This document shows, piece after piece, positions 24,289 through 33,391 of a DNA stretch of 60,174 nucleotides. A model generated the notes under the pieces. That model searched no databases, was not told the origin of the DNA, and saw only the letters and a program-made list of their open reading frames with translations. Where the stretch lies: assembly GCA_040751775.1 (NCBI GenBank), contig JBFMGD010000011.1, forward strand, positions 1 through 60,174, in the 5' to 3' direction. Source of the stretch: JBFMGD01 sp040751775. Lineage in GTDB: Bacteria > Bacillota > Dethiobacteria > DTU022. Numbering within the stretch: the stretch's first letter is position 1; every line of letters starts with the position of its first letter. The translations under genes were made by a program, and so were the position numbers.

Positions 24289-24659
24289 TAAAATTCTTCT
24301 TTCTCCCATATTTATGTATTTTCCACTCTTGATATTTGATCACCCGGGGCACATCCGGATAGCAGGGATAATAAGATGGATCGATCCGGGCTGCACCGGG
24401 CTCCCTTAACTTTTGTCGCCTAATACGAGAGGAATTTCACTAATTTTGTAGAAAAGTATTCTTGCGATGGTATCAGGGAAGATTTACCCGGTTTAAGCCT
24501 GCGTTAACTCCTAAACAGGCCCCACACTGGTTTTGGCACCGCGGTTTTAATCTGAGCTGTCCTGCGGTAGAATACCGCCCCGGCTTACTTATATCATCCA
24601 TACTCTGTTCCTGCCGGTAGGTTGCGGATAGTGGATTACTGAAGAAAAAGAGGTGTGCT
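24289..24659. other. Gene-free stretch upstream of rocD
   Basis: About 370 bp with no credible reading frame. It contains small GC inverted pieces (for example GATCGATC near 24380) and a TGGCACCGCG string at 24534-24543 that coincides with the T-box core but lacks the rest of that element. No convincing sigma-A or sigma-54 promoter for rocD was found. Confidence 0.5.
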
Positions 24660-25847
24660 ATGACGGCGAGTAAAGATATCATCAAGTTGACGGAACAGTA
24701 CAGCGCTAAAAACTACCTGCCGCTGCCGGTGGTGCTATCCTCAGGGGAAGGGGTGTGGGTGGAGGACCCGGAAGGTAACCTTTACATGGATATGCTCAGC
24801 GCCTACTCGGCCATGAGCCACGGACACCGGCATCCCCGGGTTATAGATGCGCTCAAAGAGCAGGCTGACCGTATTACTCTGACCTCGCGCGCTTTTCATA
24901 ATGACCAGTTGGGGACATTTTGCCAAAAACTGTCCGCGGTGACCGGAATGCCTCTGGTTTTGCCCATGAATACGGGGGCCGAAGCGGTGGAGACGGCGCT
25001 TAAGGCGGCGCGCCGCTGGGCTTACGCGGTTAAGAAGGTGCCCGCAGATACGGCAGAAATAATCACCTGTGCCGGCAATTTTCACGGTCGGACAGTAACC
25101 ATCGTTTCCTTCAGTTCCGAGGAGCCCTACCGCCGCGGTTTCGGCCCTTTCACCCCGGGTTTTAAAGTGATTCCGTACGGGGACCTGGCGGCGCTGAAAG
25201 CGGCGATTACGCCCCGCACCGCCGCTTTCCTGGTGGAGCCGATCCAGGGTGAAGGAGGGATTATTATACCGCCGGAAGGATACCTGCGCGAGGCGTTCGC
25301 TCTCTGCCGGGAACAGCAGGTCCTTTTCCTGGCCGATGAGATTCAAACAGGTTTCGGCCGGACCGGCAAGATGTTCGGCTGCGACTGGGAAGGGGTGCAG
25401 CCGGACCTATACATTTTGGGAAAAGCTCTCGGAGGCGGCGTGCTGCCGGTCTCCGCGGTAACCGCCGGGGAGACCATCCTCGATCTATTCGAACCGGGTT
25501 CCCACGGGTCGACCTTTGGCGGCAATCCCCTGGCCTGCGCCGTGGCTTCAGCCGCCCTGGACGTGCTCCTGGATGAAAAACTGGTCGAACGTTCGCTGGC
25601 TGAAGGCGCCTATTTTATGGACCGGCTGAAAGAAATTAACAATTCGGCGATTACTGATGTGCGCGGCCGCGGTCTCCTGATCGGAATTGAACTGAACAGG
25701 GCAGCCCGTCCCTATTGCGAGGCGCTGATGAAATACGGTATCCTGGCCAAGGAGACACACGACAACGTAATCCGCTTTGCCCCGCCGCTGGTGATCACCC
25801 GGGAAGAGCTGGATTGGGCTCTCGAGCGGATCCGGCAGGTTTTTTAG
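24660..25847 (+). CDS. rocD: Ornithine aminotransferase
   Basis: A 395-residue class III PLP aminotransferase. MLSAYSAMSHGHRHPRV, MNTGAEAVETALKAAR, EPIQGEGGIIIPP, LADEIQTGFGRTG and the PLP-lysine segment ILGKALGGG are all typical of ornithine:2-oxoglutarate delta-aminotransferase. The SAYSA motif favours OAT over acetylornithine or GABA enzymes. It yields glutamate semialdehyde from ornithine. It stands alone, convergent with the transaldolase-family gene. GAGGTG just upstream is a modest ribosome site. Confidence 0.88.
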   Translation: MTASKDIIKLTEQYSAKNYLPLPVVLSSGEGVWVEDPEGNLYMDMLSAYSAMSHGHRHPRVIDALKEQADRITLTSRAFHNDQLGTFCQKLSAVTGMPLVLPMNTGAEAVETALKAARRWAYAVKKVPADTAEIITCAGNFHGRTVTIVSFSSEEPYRRGFGPFTPGFKVIPYGDLAALKAAITPRTAAFLVEPIQGEGGIIIPPEGYLREAFALCREQQVLFLADEIQTGFGRTGKMFGCDWEGVQPDLYILGKALGGGVLPVSAVTAGETILDLFEPGSHGSTFGGNPLACAVASAALDVLLDEKLVERSLAEGAYFMDRLKEINNSAITDVRGRGLLIGIELNRAARPYCEALMKYGILAKETHDNVIRFAPPLVITREELDWALERIRQVF

Positions 25848-25876
25848 TTAAGCAGATCAGCCCGGGATGATATAAG

Positions 25877-25907
25877 AAGCGGCCCGATGGGGACTCCGGC
25901 CGCTTTT
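25877..25907. terminator. Terminator between convergent rocD and transaldolase-family gene
   Basis: AAGCGGCC (25877-25884) pairs with GGCCGCTT (25898-25905), followed by TT on the plus strand and preceded by A/T-rich sequence; it probably serves rocD. Confidence 0.55.
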
Positions 25908-25927
25908 CGGCGTAGACGGTAGCGAAC

Positions 25928-26581
25928 CTATTTTAGATTCACCGCTGCCTTCTGCCAGTCTGACAAAAACCGCTCGATACCCAGGTCGGTCAGGGGATGC
26001 TTGACCATCTGTTTGAGCACCTTGAAAGGAATGGTCGCGATCGACGCACCGGCCAGGGCAACGGCGGTTACGTGTTCGGGGTGACGGATACTGGCGGCGA
26101 TCACTTCGGTCTGAATCAAGTGGCGTTCAAACACGGCCACGATATCCCGGACCAGCGCCACCCCCTCAAAGCCGATATCATCCAGCCTTCCCAGGAACGG
26201 GCTGACAAAAGCGGCGCCCGCTTTAGCTGCCAGCAGCGCCTGGTTTACCGAGAAGACCAGGGTGACGTTCGTTCTGATCCCTTCGCCGGCCAGGGTGTTT
26301 ACCGCCTGAAGCCCTTCCAAGGTAATCGGGATTTTGACAACCACGTTTTTATGGACGGCGGCCAACCGGCGTGCTTCTTCCAGCATGCCCGCATAGTCTT
26401 GCGCGATCACTTCCGCGCTGATCGGCCCGTCAATAATGCGGCATATTTCCGGTAGAATGGTGGAGAAGTCTTCATTTTCCATGGCAGCCAGGGAAGGGTT
26501 GGTGGTAACCCCTTCAACAACACCCCAGGCCGCGGCCTGGCGGATTTCTTGAAGATTGGCGGTATCCAGGAATAGCTTCAT
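25928..26581 (-). CDS. Fructose-6-phosphate aldolase/transaldolase-like protein
   Basis: A 217-residue short transaldolase of the FSA/TalC type: MKLFLDTANLQEIRQA at the start, GVTTNPSLAA, the Schiff-base lysine in NVVVKIPIT, GIRTNVTLVFS and a conserved SPFLGRLDD segment. Members act as transaldolase or cleave fructose 6-phosphate; the two cannot be told apart here. The length of about 215 residues is typical. GGAGGACAA-like ribosome site upstream. No functional partner is adjacent. Confidence 0.88.
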   Translation of the reverse strand: MKLFLDTANLQEIRQAAAWGVVEGVTTNPSLAAMENEDFSTILPEICRIIDGPISAEVIAQDYAGMLEEARRLAAVHKNVVVKIPITLEGLQAVNTLAGEGIRTNVTLVFSVNQALLAAKAGAAFVSPFLGRLDDIGFEGVALVRDIVAVFERHLIQTEVIAASIRHPEHVTAVALAGASIATIPFKVLKQMVKHPLTDLGIERFLSDWQKAAVNLK

Positions 26582-26785
26582 CTGTTTGTCCTCCTTGAAC
26601 TGCTGGTTTATTACGGGTTCTTAGCCATCTATTCTCTTTGCGCGGATTATTATCCTTCCGGCTTTTACGCCGGGATTTTACTTTTGCATAGTGTGCCACT
26701 CTTGATACGGGCTCATGAGAGACCGTTAGAATTCCACGGGCGCGGGTTGTGAGGCGCGCCTGCGGGTTATATTTGAAAAACGGAA

Positions 26786-26814
26786 TTGCACTCGGCAGGG
26801 CCCGCTGATAGAAT
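26786..26814 (+). promoter_or_regulatory. Sigma-A promoter of the CoA-transferase/GNAT gene
   Basis: TTGCAC (26786-26791), 17-nt spacer, TAGAAT (26809-26814), 36 nt before the ATG. Confidence 0.55.
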
Positions 26815-26850
26815 GAAAAGGGTATACTGCTAAAGAAGAGGTCAGGGTAA

Positions 26851-28725
26851 ATGATACTGCAAGAGATGGAAAGAAACTACCCGGATAAGTTCAAACCGAC
26901 CGCGGAAATTTTCCAGAGGATTCATGCCGGAGACAGGATTTTTATCTCCACGGGCTGCGGCGAGCCGCAATTCCTGGTCGGTGAGCTGGTCGACTATGTG
27001 GCGTCGCACCCCAAGGCTTTCTTCGACACGGAGGTACTGCACGTTTGGACTTTAGGGGTCGCGCCTTATACCAGTGAAAAACTGAAACATAATTTCCGGC
27101 ACAACTCTTTTTTTATCAGCCACAATACACGGGAGGCGGTCAACCAGGGCCGGGCAGATTACACGCCGGTGTTTCTGTCTGATGTGCCGGGATTGTTTCG
27201 CCGCAAACAGGTGCCTGTGGATGTGGCGCTGATTCAAACCTCTCTGCCCGACCAGAACGGCTATTTCAGCCTGGGGATCAGCCTCGATATCACCAAGGCC
27301 GCCATCGAGAACGCCTCGCTGGTGGTAGCCCAGGTGAACCGCTTTATGCCGCGCGTGCACGGCGATACATTTATCCATCTCAGTGCTTTGGATTATATCG
27401 TGCCTCGCGATGAACCGCTCCTGGAATATCATCCGGGAAAACTGAGCGAAGCGGTCGCCCAAAAAATCGGCCGCTACGCGGCTCAGATTATTGAAGACGG
27501 GGACACGATCCAGGTCGGTTACGGCAGCGCGCCGGACGCGGTTTTAGCGCATCTTACGGCGAAGAAACACCTCGGTGTGCACACCGATCTGTTGGGGGAC
27601 GGCTTAATAGAGCTGATCAAACAAGGGGTGGTTGACAACAGCAGAAAGACGATCAACCGGGGTAAGACGGTGGCGGCTTTTTGCATGGGTTCACAGGCGG
27701 CGTACGATTATCTCGACGACCATCCCGGGGTTGAATTCAAAGAGATCGATTATACGAACAGCCCTCTCGTGATCGCCAAACACAGCAATATGGTGGCGAT
27801 CAACAGCGCCCTGGAGGTGGACCTGACTGGGCAGGCTACCGCTGAATCGATCGGTAAAAAATTTTACAGCGGCATCGGCGGGCACACCAACTTTATCCGC
27901 GGGGCCGCCCTGGCGCCCGGCGGTAAGACCGTTGTGGTGCTCCCGTCCTCCGCCAACGGGGGCGCTACCTCGCGCATCGTACCCTGTTTAAGCGAGGGGG
28001 CCGGCGTGACCCTGACCCGGGGCGATATCCAATACGTGGTCACGGAATACGGGCTGGCCTACCTGCACGGGAAGAACATCCGGGAAAGAGCGATGTCGCT
28101 GATCGCGATCGCTGACCCGCGGTTCCGCCCCTGGTTGATTGAAGAGGCCAAAAAACTGGCGCTGATTTATCCGGACCAGGCGTTTAGGCCCGGTAAAAAT
28201 GGAGAATACCCCGAATACCTGGAGGCTTACCGCACTACCGGGCACGGCTTGAGCGTTTTCTTGCGGCCGGTTAAGTTCAGCGATGAACCGCTGATGAAGG
28301 ACTTCTTCTATTCACTTTCCGACAAGAGCCTCTACCGCCGCTTTTTAACCATCCGGCGCCATATGCCGCATGAAGAACTGCAGAAGCACTTCGTGGTAAT
28401 CGATTATACCGCGGAGATGGTGATCCTGGCCGTCAAGACTTACCTCGGGCAGGAGGTAATCACCGGCATCGCCCAGTACTGCATTGATCAAAGCACCCTT
28501 TGCGCCGAGGTCTCTATTGTAGTCCGGGACGATTTTCAAAGTAAGGGGATCGGCCACGAACTGCTCTCATATATCGCTTATGTGGCCAAAAAACAGGGGC
28601 TGCAATCCTTTGTGGCCAGCATCATGCCTGAAAACAAATCTGTGCTGCGTTTGCTGGAGAAACTGGGGCTTGAATATGAGCGTAAATGGGACAGCGGCCT
28701 GCTGAACGTGGTGATCAAGCTGTAG
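26851..28725 (+). CDS. Acetyl-CoA hydrolase/transferase fused to a GNAT domain
   Basis: This 624-residue fusion has residues 1 to about 440 of the acetyl-CoA hydrolase/4-hydroxybutyrate CoA-transferase family, with IQVGYGSAPDAVLAHL, SGIGGHTNFIRGA and VTEYGLAYLHGKNIRERA. Residues about 465-624 form a GNAT acetyltransferase domain with the acetyl-CoA loop VRDDFQSKGIGHELL. The family's catalytic Glu lies in an HTE or HSE motif; here the motif reads HTDLLGDG, with D246 in its place. The GNAT part could modify a protein partner or regulate the enzyme; this is inference. A promoter at 26786 suggests a separate transcription unit. Confidence 0.85.
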   Translation: MILQEMERNYPDKFKPTAEIFQRIHAGDRIFISTGCGEPQFLVGELVDYVASHPKAFFDTEVLHVWTLGVAPYTSEKLKHNFRHNSFFISHNTREAVNQGRADYTPVFLSDVPGLFRRKQVPVDVALIQTSLPDQNGYFSLGISLDITKAAIENASLVVAQVNRFMPRVHGDTFIHLSALDYIVPRDEPLLEYHPGKLSEAVAQKIGRYAAQIIEDGDTIQVGYGSAPDAVLAHLTAKKHLGVHTDLLGDGLIELIKQGVVDNSRKTINRGKTVAAFCMGSQAAYDYLDDHPGVEFKEIDYTNSPLVIAKHSNMVAINSALEVDLTGQATAESIGKKFYSGIGGHTNFIRGAALAPGGKTVVVLPSSANGGATSRIVPCLSEGAGVTLTRGDIQYVVTEYGLAYLHGKNIRERAMSLIAIADPRFRPWLIEEAKKLALIYPDQAFRPGKNGEYPEYLEAYRTTGHGLSVFLRPVKFSDEPLMKDFFYSLSDKSLYRRFLTIRRHMPHEELQKHFVVIDYTAEMVILAVKTYLGQEVITGIAQYCIDQSTLCAEVSIVVRDDFQSKGIGHELLSYIAYVAKKQGLQSFVASIMPENKSVLRLLEKLGLEYERKWDSGLLNVVIKL

Positions 28726-28747
28726 CGGCCGCCTATGGCCGCGGCGT

Positions 28748-29533
28748 TCAAAGGGTTTTTTTTGCTTTTCTCCCGGCCGAGGCCGCTGCCCGCAAGCGCA
28801 GCAAGAGGAGAGCGGTTCCGGCGGTGGTCAGCGCCGCAAAAAAGAGCGGTGTAAAAAGGGGGGGCAGCTCCTGGTGCGGCTCGGGGGCGCGGAATAAGAA
28901 GATCGCCCAGCGGGCCGTGATAAACCAGAGAAAAAAGGCGGCAAACGCGGTTCCGGGCGCCGTGCGGCGGCGCAGCAGGAAGAAAGCCAGGGCTGCGCCG
29001 GCCAGGGCCGCGATAAGCTCGTAGAGCTGGGTGGGATGCGCCGGCGCCGCCGCGGCGCCGCTTTCCGGCGGGAAGATTATCCCCCAGGGGACGGTGGTGG
29101 GGTTGCCGAAGCAGCAGCCGTTCAGAAAACAACCGACGCGCGCGACCGCGATACCCAGCCCCAGGGCGGGAGCAATAGCGTCCGCCAGGCGCCAGAGGTC
29201 CAACCGCAGGTAGCGGCAGACGGCCAGGCCCGCGAGCGGGGCGGCAACGAGGCCGCCGGAGAGTGAAAAACCGGCCATTTTCAGCAGCAGCTCCGGGTAA
29301 GTCCGGTAAATTGGCAGATTTGCGGCGAGATAATAGATACGCGCCCCCAAGACAAAAAAAGCGGCCATGGTGAGCAGACAGAGCAGCGTTTTCACCGCGG
29401 GCAAGCCGCGCCGCACGGCGATGAAAAAACTGAGTGCCAACACGATCACCGCCGCCAGAGAGGTAAAAAAAGTGTAGGCCAAAACGGGAATATTGTAACC
29501 CCACAGCTCGCATTCATATAAGAGTGGGTGCAT
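28748..29533 (-). CDS. Lgt-family (prolipoprotein diacylglyceryl transferase-like) membrane protein
   Basis: A 261-residue membrane protein with about seven hydrophobic segments and the Lgt landmarks ARVGCFLNGCCFGNPT, HPTQLYE and SGGL. Genuine Lgt has His in an HGGL motif that is essential; here the text is SLSGGLVAAP, so the His is Ser. The GCCFG cysteines also differ from the GNFxNxE form of housekeeping Lgt. It may be a divergent paralogue with altered activity. The gene stands alone, divergent from the tryptophanase-family gene. Confidence 0.8.
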   Translation of the reverse strand: MHPLLYECELWGYNIPVLAYTFFTSLAAVIVLALSFFIAVRRGLPAVKTLLCLLTMAAFFVLGARIYYLAANLPIYRTYPELLLKMAGFSLSGGLVAAPLAGLAVCRYLRLDLWRLADAIAPALGLGIAVARVGCFLNGCCFGNPTTVPWGIIFPPESGAAAAPAHPTQLYELIAALAGAALAFFLLRRRTAPGTAFAAFFLWFITARWAIFLFRAPEPHQELPPLFTPLFFAALTTAGTALLLLRLRAAASAGRKAKKTL

Positions 29534-29613
29534 GGCTCTCCTTCGTTGTTTTTATCTTTCATTCCAGTATAAACGGCAGCCGCCGGTTTTGTCCAGAACA
29601 GCCCTGGGTTAGG

Positions 29614-29642
29614 TTGTCACTTTTGCTGCAGCCTGTTACAAT
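29614..29642 (+). promoter_or_regulatory. Sigma-A promoter of the tryptophanase-family gene
   Basis: TTGTCA (29614-29619), 17-nt spacer, TACAAT (29637-29642), giving a leader of about 30 nt before ATG 29680. Confidence 0.75.
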
Positions 29643-29679
29643 GAAGCGGGGATCCTTCGCAAAAAGGGAGGCAAGGCTT

Positions 29680-31065
29680 ATGGAGCGGCGGTACATTGCG
29701 GAGCCGTTTAAGATCAAAATGGTGGAACCGATTCGTTTGACCAGCCGGGAGGAACGGGTACGGTTGATCCGGGAAGCCGGCTACAATATTTTTAACCTGC
29801 GATCGGAAGATGTTTATATCGATTTATTGACGGACAGCGGCACCGGGGCGATGAGCCACAACCAGTGGGCCGCCTTGTTGTCGGGAGACGAGGCTTACGC
29901 CGGTTCGCGCAGCTATTATCGGCTGCAAGAGGTGATCCGCACCCTAACCGGTTATGAGTATGTTCTGCCCACACACCAGGGGCGCGCCGCGGAACATATT
30001 TTGATGGAACTGCTGGTAAAACCGGGGATGTTCGTGCCCGGCAATATGCATTTTGATACGACCCGGGGGCACCTGCAGATGAAGGAAGGCTTCCCTTTGG
30101 ACCTGGTGATCGCGGAAGGTTTACAGCCGCAATTTGAGCATCCCTTTAAGGGGAATATTGACCTGGAGCGCCTGGAGGAGGCTTTACAGCAATACGGCAC
30201 CGCCAAGATTCCCTTTATCCTGGTCACTGTTACATGTAATAATAACGGCGGCCAGCCGGTGTCGCTGTCAAACATCAGGGCGGTGCGGCAAGCGGCGGAA
30301 AGGCACGGCCTCCCGGTATTTTTCGATGCCGCCCGCTTTGCCGAAAACTGTTACTTTATCCGGCAGCGGGAACCGGGTTATGCCAATAAAAACATCCGGG
30401 AGATTGCCCGGGAACTGTTTTCATACGGCGACGGCTGCCTGATGAGCGCCAAGAAAGACGGCCTCGTCAACATCGGCGGGTTTATCGCCTTGCGCGATCG
30501 TGCGCTGTACGACCGGGCGGCGGAGCAGGGTATTATCTACGAGGGTTTCCCGACTTACGGCGGCCTGGCGGGCCGGGATATGGCTGCCCTGGCCTGCGGC
30601 CTGGAAGAGGTGGTGGAACCGGATTACCTCGAGCACCGGGTCGGTCAGACGGCATACCTCGCTCAGCGCCTGCGCGAGGGCGGAGTACCCCTGGTGGAGC
30701 CGCCGGGCGGCCATGCGGTTTACCTGGACGTGAAGCGGTTTGCGCCCCATATCCCGCAACCGGTTTTTCCAGGCCAGGCGATTGTCGTCGCTCTCTACAT
30801 TGAAGGCGGGGTGCGATCGGTGGAGCTGGGCACCGCTGCTTTTACCGATAAAGACCCGGCTACCGGCGCTTGCAAGCTGCCGCCCCTGGAGCTGGTTAGG
30901 CTGACGATACCGCGGCGTGTCTACACGCAGAGCCATATGGATGCCGTCGCGGAGTCCGTAATCCGGGTTTACCGGGACCGTGCGGCTTTGCAGGGGTTAA
31001 GAGTGGTTTACGAAGCCCCGGTGATGCGCCATTTTACGATGCGTTTCGAACTGCTGGGCAGTTAA
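29680..31065 (+). CDS. Tryptophanase / beta-eliminating lyase
   Basis: A 461-residue PLP lyase of the tryptophanase/tyrosine phenol-lyase family. The PLP lysine is K259 in MSAKKDG, and the N-terminal EPFKIKMVEPIRLTSREE, DLLTDSGTGAMSHNQWA and PTHQGRAAEH are characteristic. Residues that separate the two enzymes point to tryptophanase: GVRSVELG lacks the Arg of tyrosine phenol-lyase (SMERG), and MRHFT keeps the His where that enzyme has Phe. It would split tryptophan to indole, pyruvate and ammonia. ATG 29680 has AAAGGGAGG 8 nt upstream; an open frame extends back to 29524. Substrate is inferred. Confidence 0.85.
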   Translation: MERRYIAEPFKIKMVEPIRLTSREERVRLIREAGYNIFNLRSEDVYIDLLTDSGTGAMSHNQWAALLSGDEAYAGSRSYYRLQEVIRTLTGYEYVLPTHQGRAAEHILMELLVKPGMFVPGNMHFDTTRGHLQMKEGFPLDLVIAEGLQPQFEHPFKGNIDLERLEEALQQYGTAKIPFILVTVTCNNNGGQPVSLSNIRAVRQAAERHGLPVFFDAARFAENCYFIRQREPGYANKNIREIARELFSYGDGCLMSAKKDGLVNIGGFIALRDRALYDRAAEQGIIYEGFPTYGGLAGRDMAALACGLEEVVEPDYLEHRVGQTAYLAQRLREGGVPLVEPPGGHAVYLDVKRFAPHIPQPVFPGQAIVVALYIEGGVRSVELGTAAFTDKDPATGACKLPPLELVRLTIPRRVYTQSHMDAVAESVIRVYRDRAALQGLRVVYEAPVMRHFTMRFELLGS

Positions 31066-31098
31066 CATTACGGAGTGAGCGCTGTTAAAGGATACTGC

Positions 31099-32109
31099 TT
31101 GCACTACACGGTTTCCGAAGAGTCTTTTGATTCTCTCGCCGCCCTTTTCGCGGATCAAAGCCGGGGCTTGCCCCGGACCGCCGTTTTTATGTCGCCGCCC
31201 TGGCTGGAAGCGTGGTGGCGTTTTTTTAACGGCGGGGCCGCGTTGCGGCTGCTGGCGGTGCGGCAGGCGGAAAAGGTTGTCGGCCTGGCCCCGCTGCAGG
31301 TCAGGGGAGATTACGCCGCCTTCGCCGGCAGTCCTGATGTTTGTGACTATATGGATTGCAGCGTCATCCGCGGCGCGGAGAAAACTTTTATACGCTGTTT
31401 GCTGGGCTACCTGGCCCGGAACGGGGTAAGGCAACTTGACCTGCATTCCCTGCGTCCCGATGCCGCGGCCCTGACCGGACTGGCCGCGTTGGCGGCAGAA
31501 GGGGCTGTGCGTTATTCCTGCACCCGGGAGGCGGTTTCACTCGAACTTGACCTGCCGGCGACATGGGAGGGCTACCTGGAACGGTTGAACAAGAAACAGC
31601 GCCATGAAGTAAGGCGCAAGCTGAGGCGGCTGGAAGAAGCGGCAGCGTACCGCTACCGGGTAATTGAAGGTGCGGCGGCGGTGGCTCGATTCACGCCGCA
31701 ATTTCTCGACCTGTTCAAGCAAAACCCGGACAAAGCCCGCTTTTTAACCGGTGCGATGGAGCCTTTTTTTCGGGCAGCCATTGAGTGCGCCGCAGACCAA
31801 GGCTGGGCCAAATACGGCGTGCTGGAACTGGGCGGCGGCCCGGCGGCTGTTGTGCTCTATTTTGATTACGGCGATGCAATCTACCTCTACAACAGCGCCT
31901 ACGACCCCGCTTACGCTCCGCTGAGTGCGGGGCTTCTCTGCAAGATCCTAAGCATCAGAGACGCGATCAACAATCAGAAGTTGCAGTACGACTTTTTAAA
32001 GGGCGGTGAAGCGTACAAGCACCGCCTCGGCGGCAGCGAGACGCCGATCTATCACTGCCAAGTCACCCTGAATGCGGGGGACAGTATATTTAATTGCCCT
32101 GACCCTTAA
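31099..32109 (+). CDS. BioF2/FemAB-like GNAT acyltransferase
   Basis: This protein of about 336 residues has a GNAT-type fold of the Acetyltransf_6 (BioF2/CelD) kind. LNKKQRHEVRRKLRRLEE is the typical basic helix; AVVLYFDYGDAIYLYNSAYD and YDFLKGGEAYKHRLG are the C-terminal core. These enzymes acylate sugars, amino groups or lipid-linked glycans. Two starts are possible: GTG 31075, overlapping its own weak site, or TTG 31099 with AAAGGA 6 nt upstream; I prefer the latter. Its end overlaps the glycosyltransferase frame, so the two are co-translated. The acceptor is unknown. Confidence 0.7.
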   Translation: MHYTVSEESFDSLAALFADQSRGLPRTAVFMSPPWLEAWWRFFNGGAALRLLAVRQAEKVVGLAPLQVRGDYAAFAGSPDVCDYMDCSVIRGAEKTFIRCLLGYLARNGVRQLDLHSLRPDAAALTGLAALAAEGAVRYSCTREAVSLELDLPATWEGYLERLNKKQRHEVRRKLRRLEEAAAYRYRVIEGAAAVARFTPQFLDLFKQNPDKARFLTGAMEPFFRAAIECAADQGWAKYGVLELGGGPAAVVLYFDYGDAIYLYNSAYDPAYAPLSAGLLCKILSIRDAINNQKLQYDFLKGGEAYKHRLGGSETPIYHCQVTLNAGDSIFNCPDP

Positions 32110-33334
32110 TCAGCGATTAATCACCGGAAAGGACGAAAACCAGCTGATAATCGCCTGCCTGAGCATGCACAGCTCGCCCCTGGGAAAGCCCGGCACGAAA
32201 GACACCGGGGGGATGAGCACCTACCTGCGCGAGCTGGCCGGCGCCCTGGGAAAACAAGGCCACCGGGTGGACCTTTTTACCCGCCGCGACAGCCGCACGG
32301 TGCAACCGGCCGTTGAGTTTGCTATCAACGCCCGGCTGGTATCCGTCTGCGCCGGACCGATTGCTACGGCGAAGGCAGATCTTTATAAGTACGCGGCTCC
32401 ATTTGCCCGCAACATTGAGCGTTTCAGGCAGGTTGAGAATTTAAGCTATGACCTCGTTTTCAGCCATTACTGGCTCTCGGCGCTGGCCGGCCGGGAACTC
32501 GGCTCCTACTGGGGCGTGCCGCACCTGGTAATGTTTCATACCCTCGGCGCGGTGAAGAACGCCTCCGGCAGCGGTGAGAGCGAACCGGCGCGGCGTATCG
32601 AGTCGGAAAAGGTGATTGCCCGGCATTGCCGGCGGGTGATTGTCGCCGCCGAGAGGGAGAAAGAGGCTCTGCTCCGCTATTACGATCTGGAGCCGGGTAA
32701 AATTGCAGTAATTCCCTGCGGGGTTAACCTGGAGCTGTTTCAACCCGCGGCGCCGGCAGCGGCCCGGGGGGCTATATCCCCGGGCGGTCATGCAAAAATT
32801 GTTCTCTACGTGGGCCGGATCGAGCCGGTCAAGGGGCTGGAACTCCTGATCAGGGCGGCCGGCCGCCTGTGTGAGGCTCATGATTTCAGGTTAATCGTGG
32901 CCGGCGGCGACAGCTACAGCCGGCCCGCGGTGGAAACGTACCGGCGGCTGGCCGGGGAACTGGGCATTGCCGATAGAGTGGACTTTATTGGACCGGTGGA
33001 GCATGAGAAGCTGCCCCTTTATTACAGCGCCGCCGCGGTTACCGTGATTCCCTCACACTACGAAAGCTTCGGGCTGACCGCCCTGGAATCGCTGGCCTGC
33101 GGCACCCCGGTAGCGGCAGCCGATGTGGGCGATTTGCGGACAATTATCCGGCAGGGCGAAACCGGCCTTGTGATCGGAAAACGCGCACCGGAAGAGCTGG
33201 CGGCCGGCATCGCGGCCTTGATCGAGCGGCCGGACAAACCGGTTCAGGCCTGCCGCGATTCAGTGCTCAACTTCAGCTGGCCGGCAATTGCCCGGCAGTT
33301 GATGCAGGCGATCCGGGATCTGGCGCCGCTGTAA
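32072..33334 (+). CDS. GT4 glycosyltransferase resembling MshA
   Basis: A GT-B fold glycosyltransferase. The N-terminal domain reads LSMHSSPLGKPGTKDTGGMS, HYWLSALAGRE and HTLGAVKNASG, close to the corresponding text of actinobacterial MshA, which links GlcNAc to inositol 1-phosphate. The C-terminal domain has VGRIEPVKGLELLIRAA and the donor-site PSHYESFGLTALESLACGTP. ATG 32072 overlaps the upstream gene by 38 bp and adds about 20 odd residues; a later start without ATG/GTG, around 32144, is possible. The next gene encodes a PIG-L deacetylase (as MshB), and Ino1 is 1.5 kb on. Sucrose-phosphate-synthase-like activity is the alternative. Confidence 0.85.
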   Translation: MRGTVYLIALTLNQRLITGKDENQLIIACLSMHSSPLGKPGTKDTGGMSTYLRELAGALGKQGHRVDLFTRRDSRTVQPAVEFAINARLVSVCAGPIATAKADLYKYAAPFARNIERFRQVENLSYDLVFSHYWLSALAGRELGSYWGVPHLVMFHTLGAVKNASGSGESEPARRIESEKVIARHCRRVIVAAEREKEALLRYYDLEPGKIAVIPCGVNLELFQPAAPAAARGAISPGGHAKIVLYVGRIEPVKGLELLIRAAGRLCEAHDFRLIVAGGDSYSRPAVETYRRLAGELGIADRVDFIGPVEHEKLPLYYSAAAVTVIPSHYESFGLTALESLACGTPVAAADVGDLRTIIRQGETGLVIGKRAPEELAAGIAALIERPDKPVQACRDSVLNFSWPAIARQLMQAIRDLAPL

Positions 33335-33391
33335 CCGGGCTAGTAGTTTTGATTAGCTATTTGGAAAGATATGGCTAAAGGAGCGGTCTAA

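Noticed and set aside
24534..24543. TGGCACCGCG, identical to the core of the T-box motif, upstream of rocD
   Set aside because: No stem I features, no antiterminator or terminator pair around it, and an aminotransferase is not a usual T-box target; a chance match.
29524..29679. Longer start for the tryptophanase-family gene
   Set aside because: The extra 52 codons contain the promoter (29614-29642), and ATG 29680 has a strong ribosome site.
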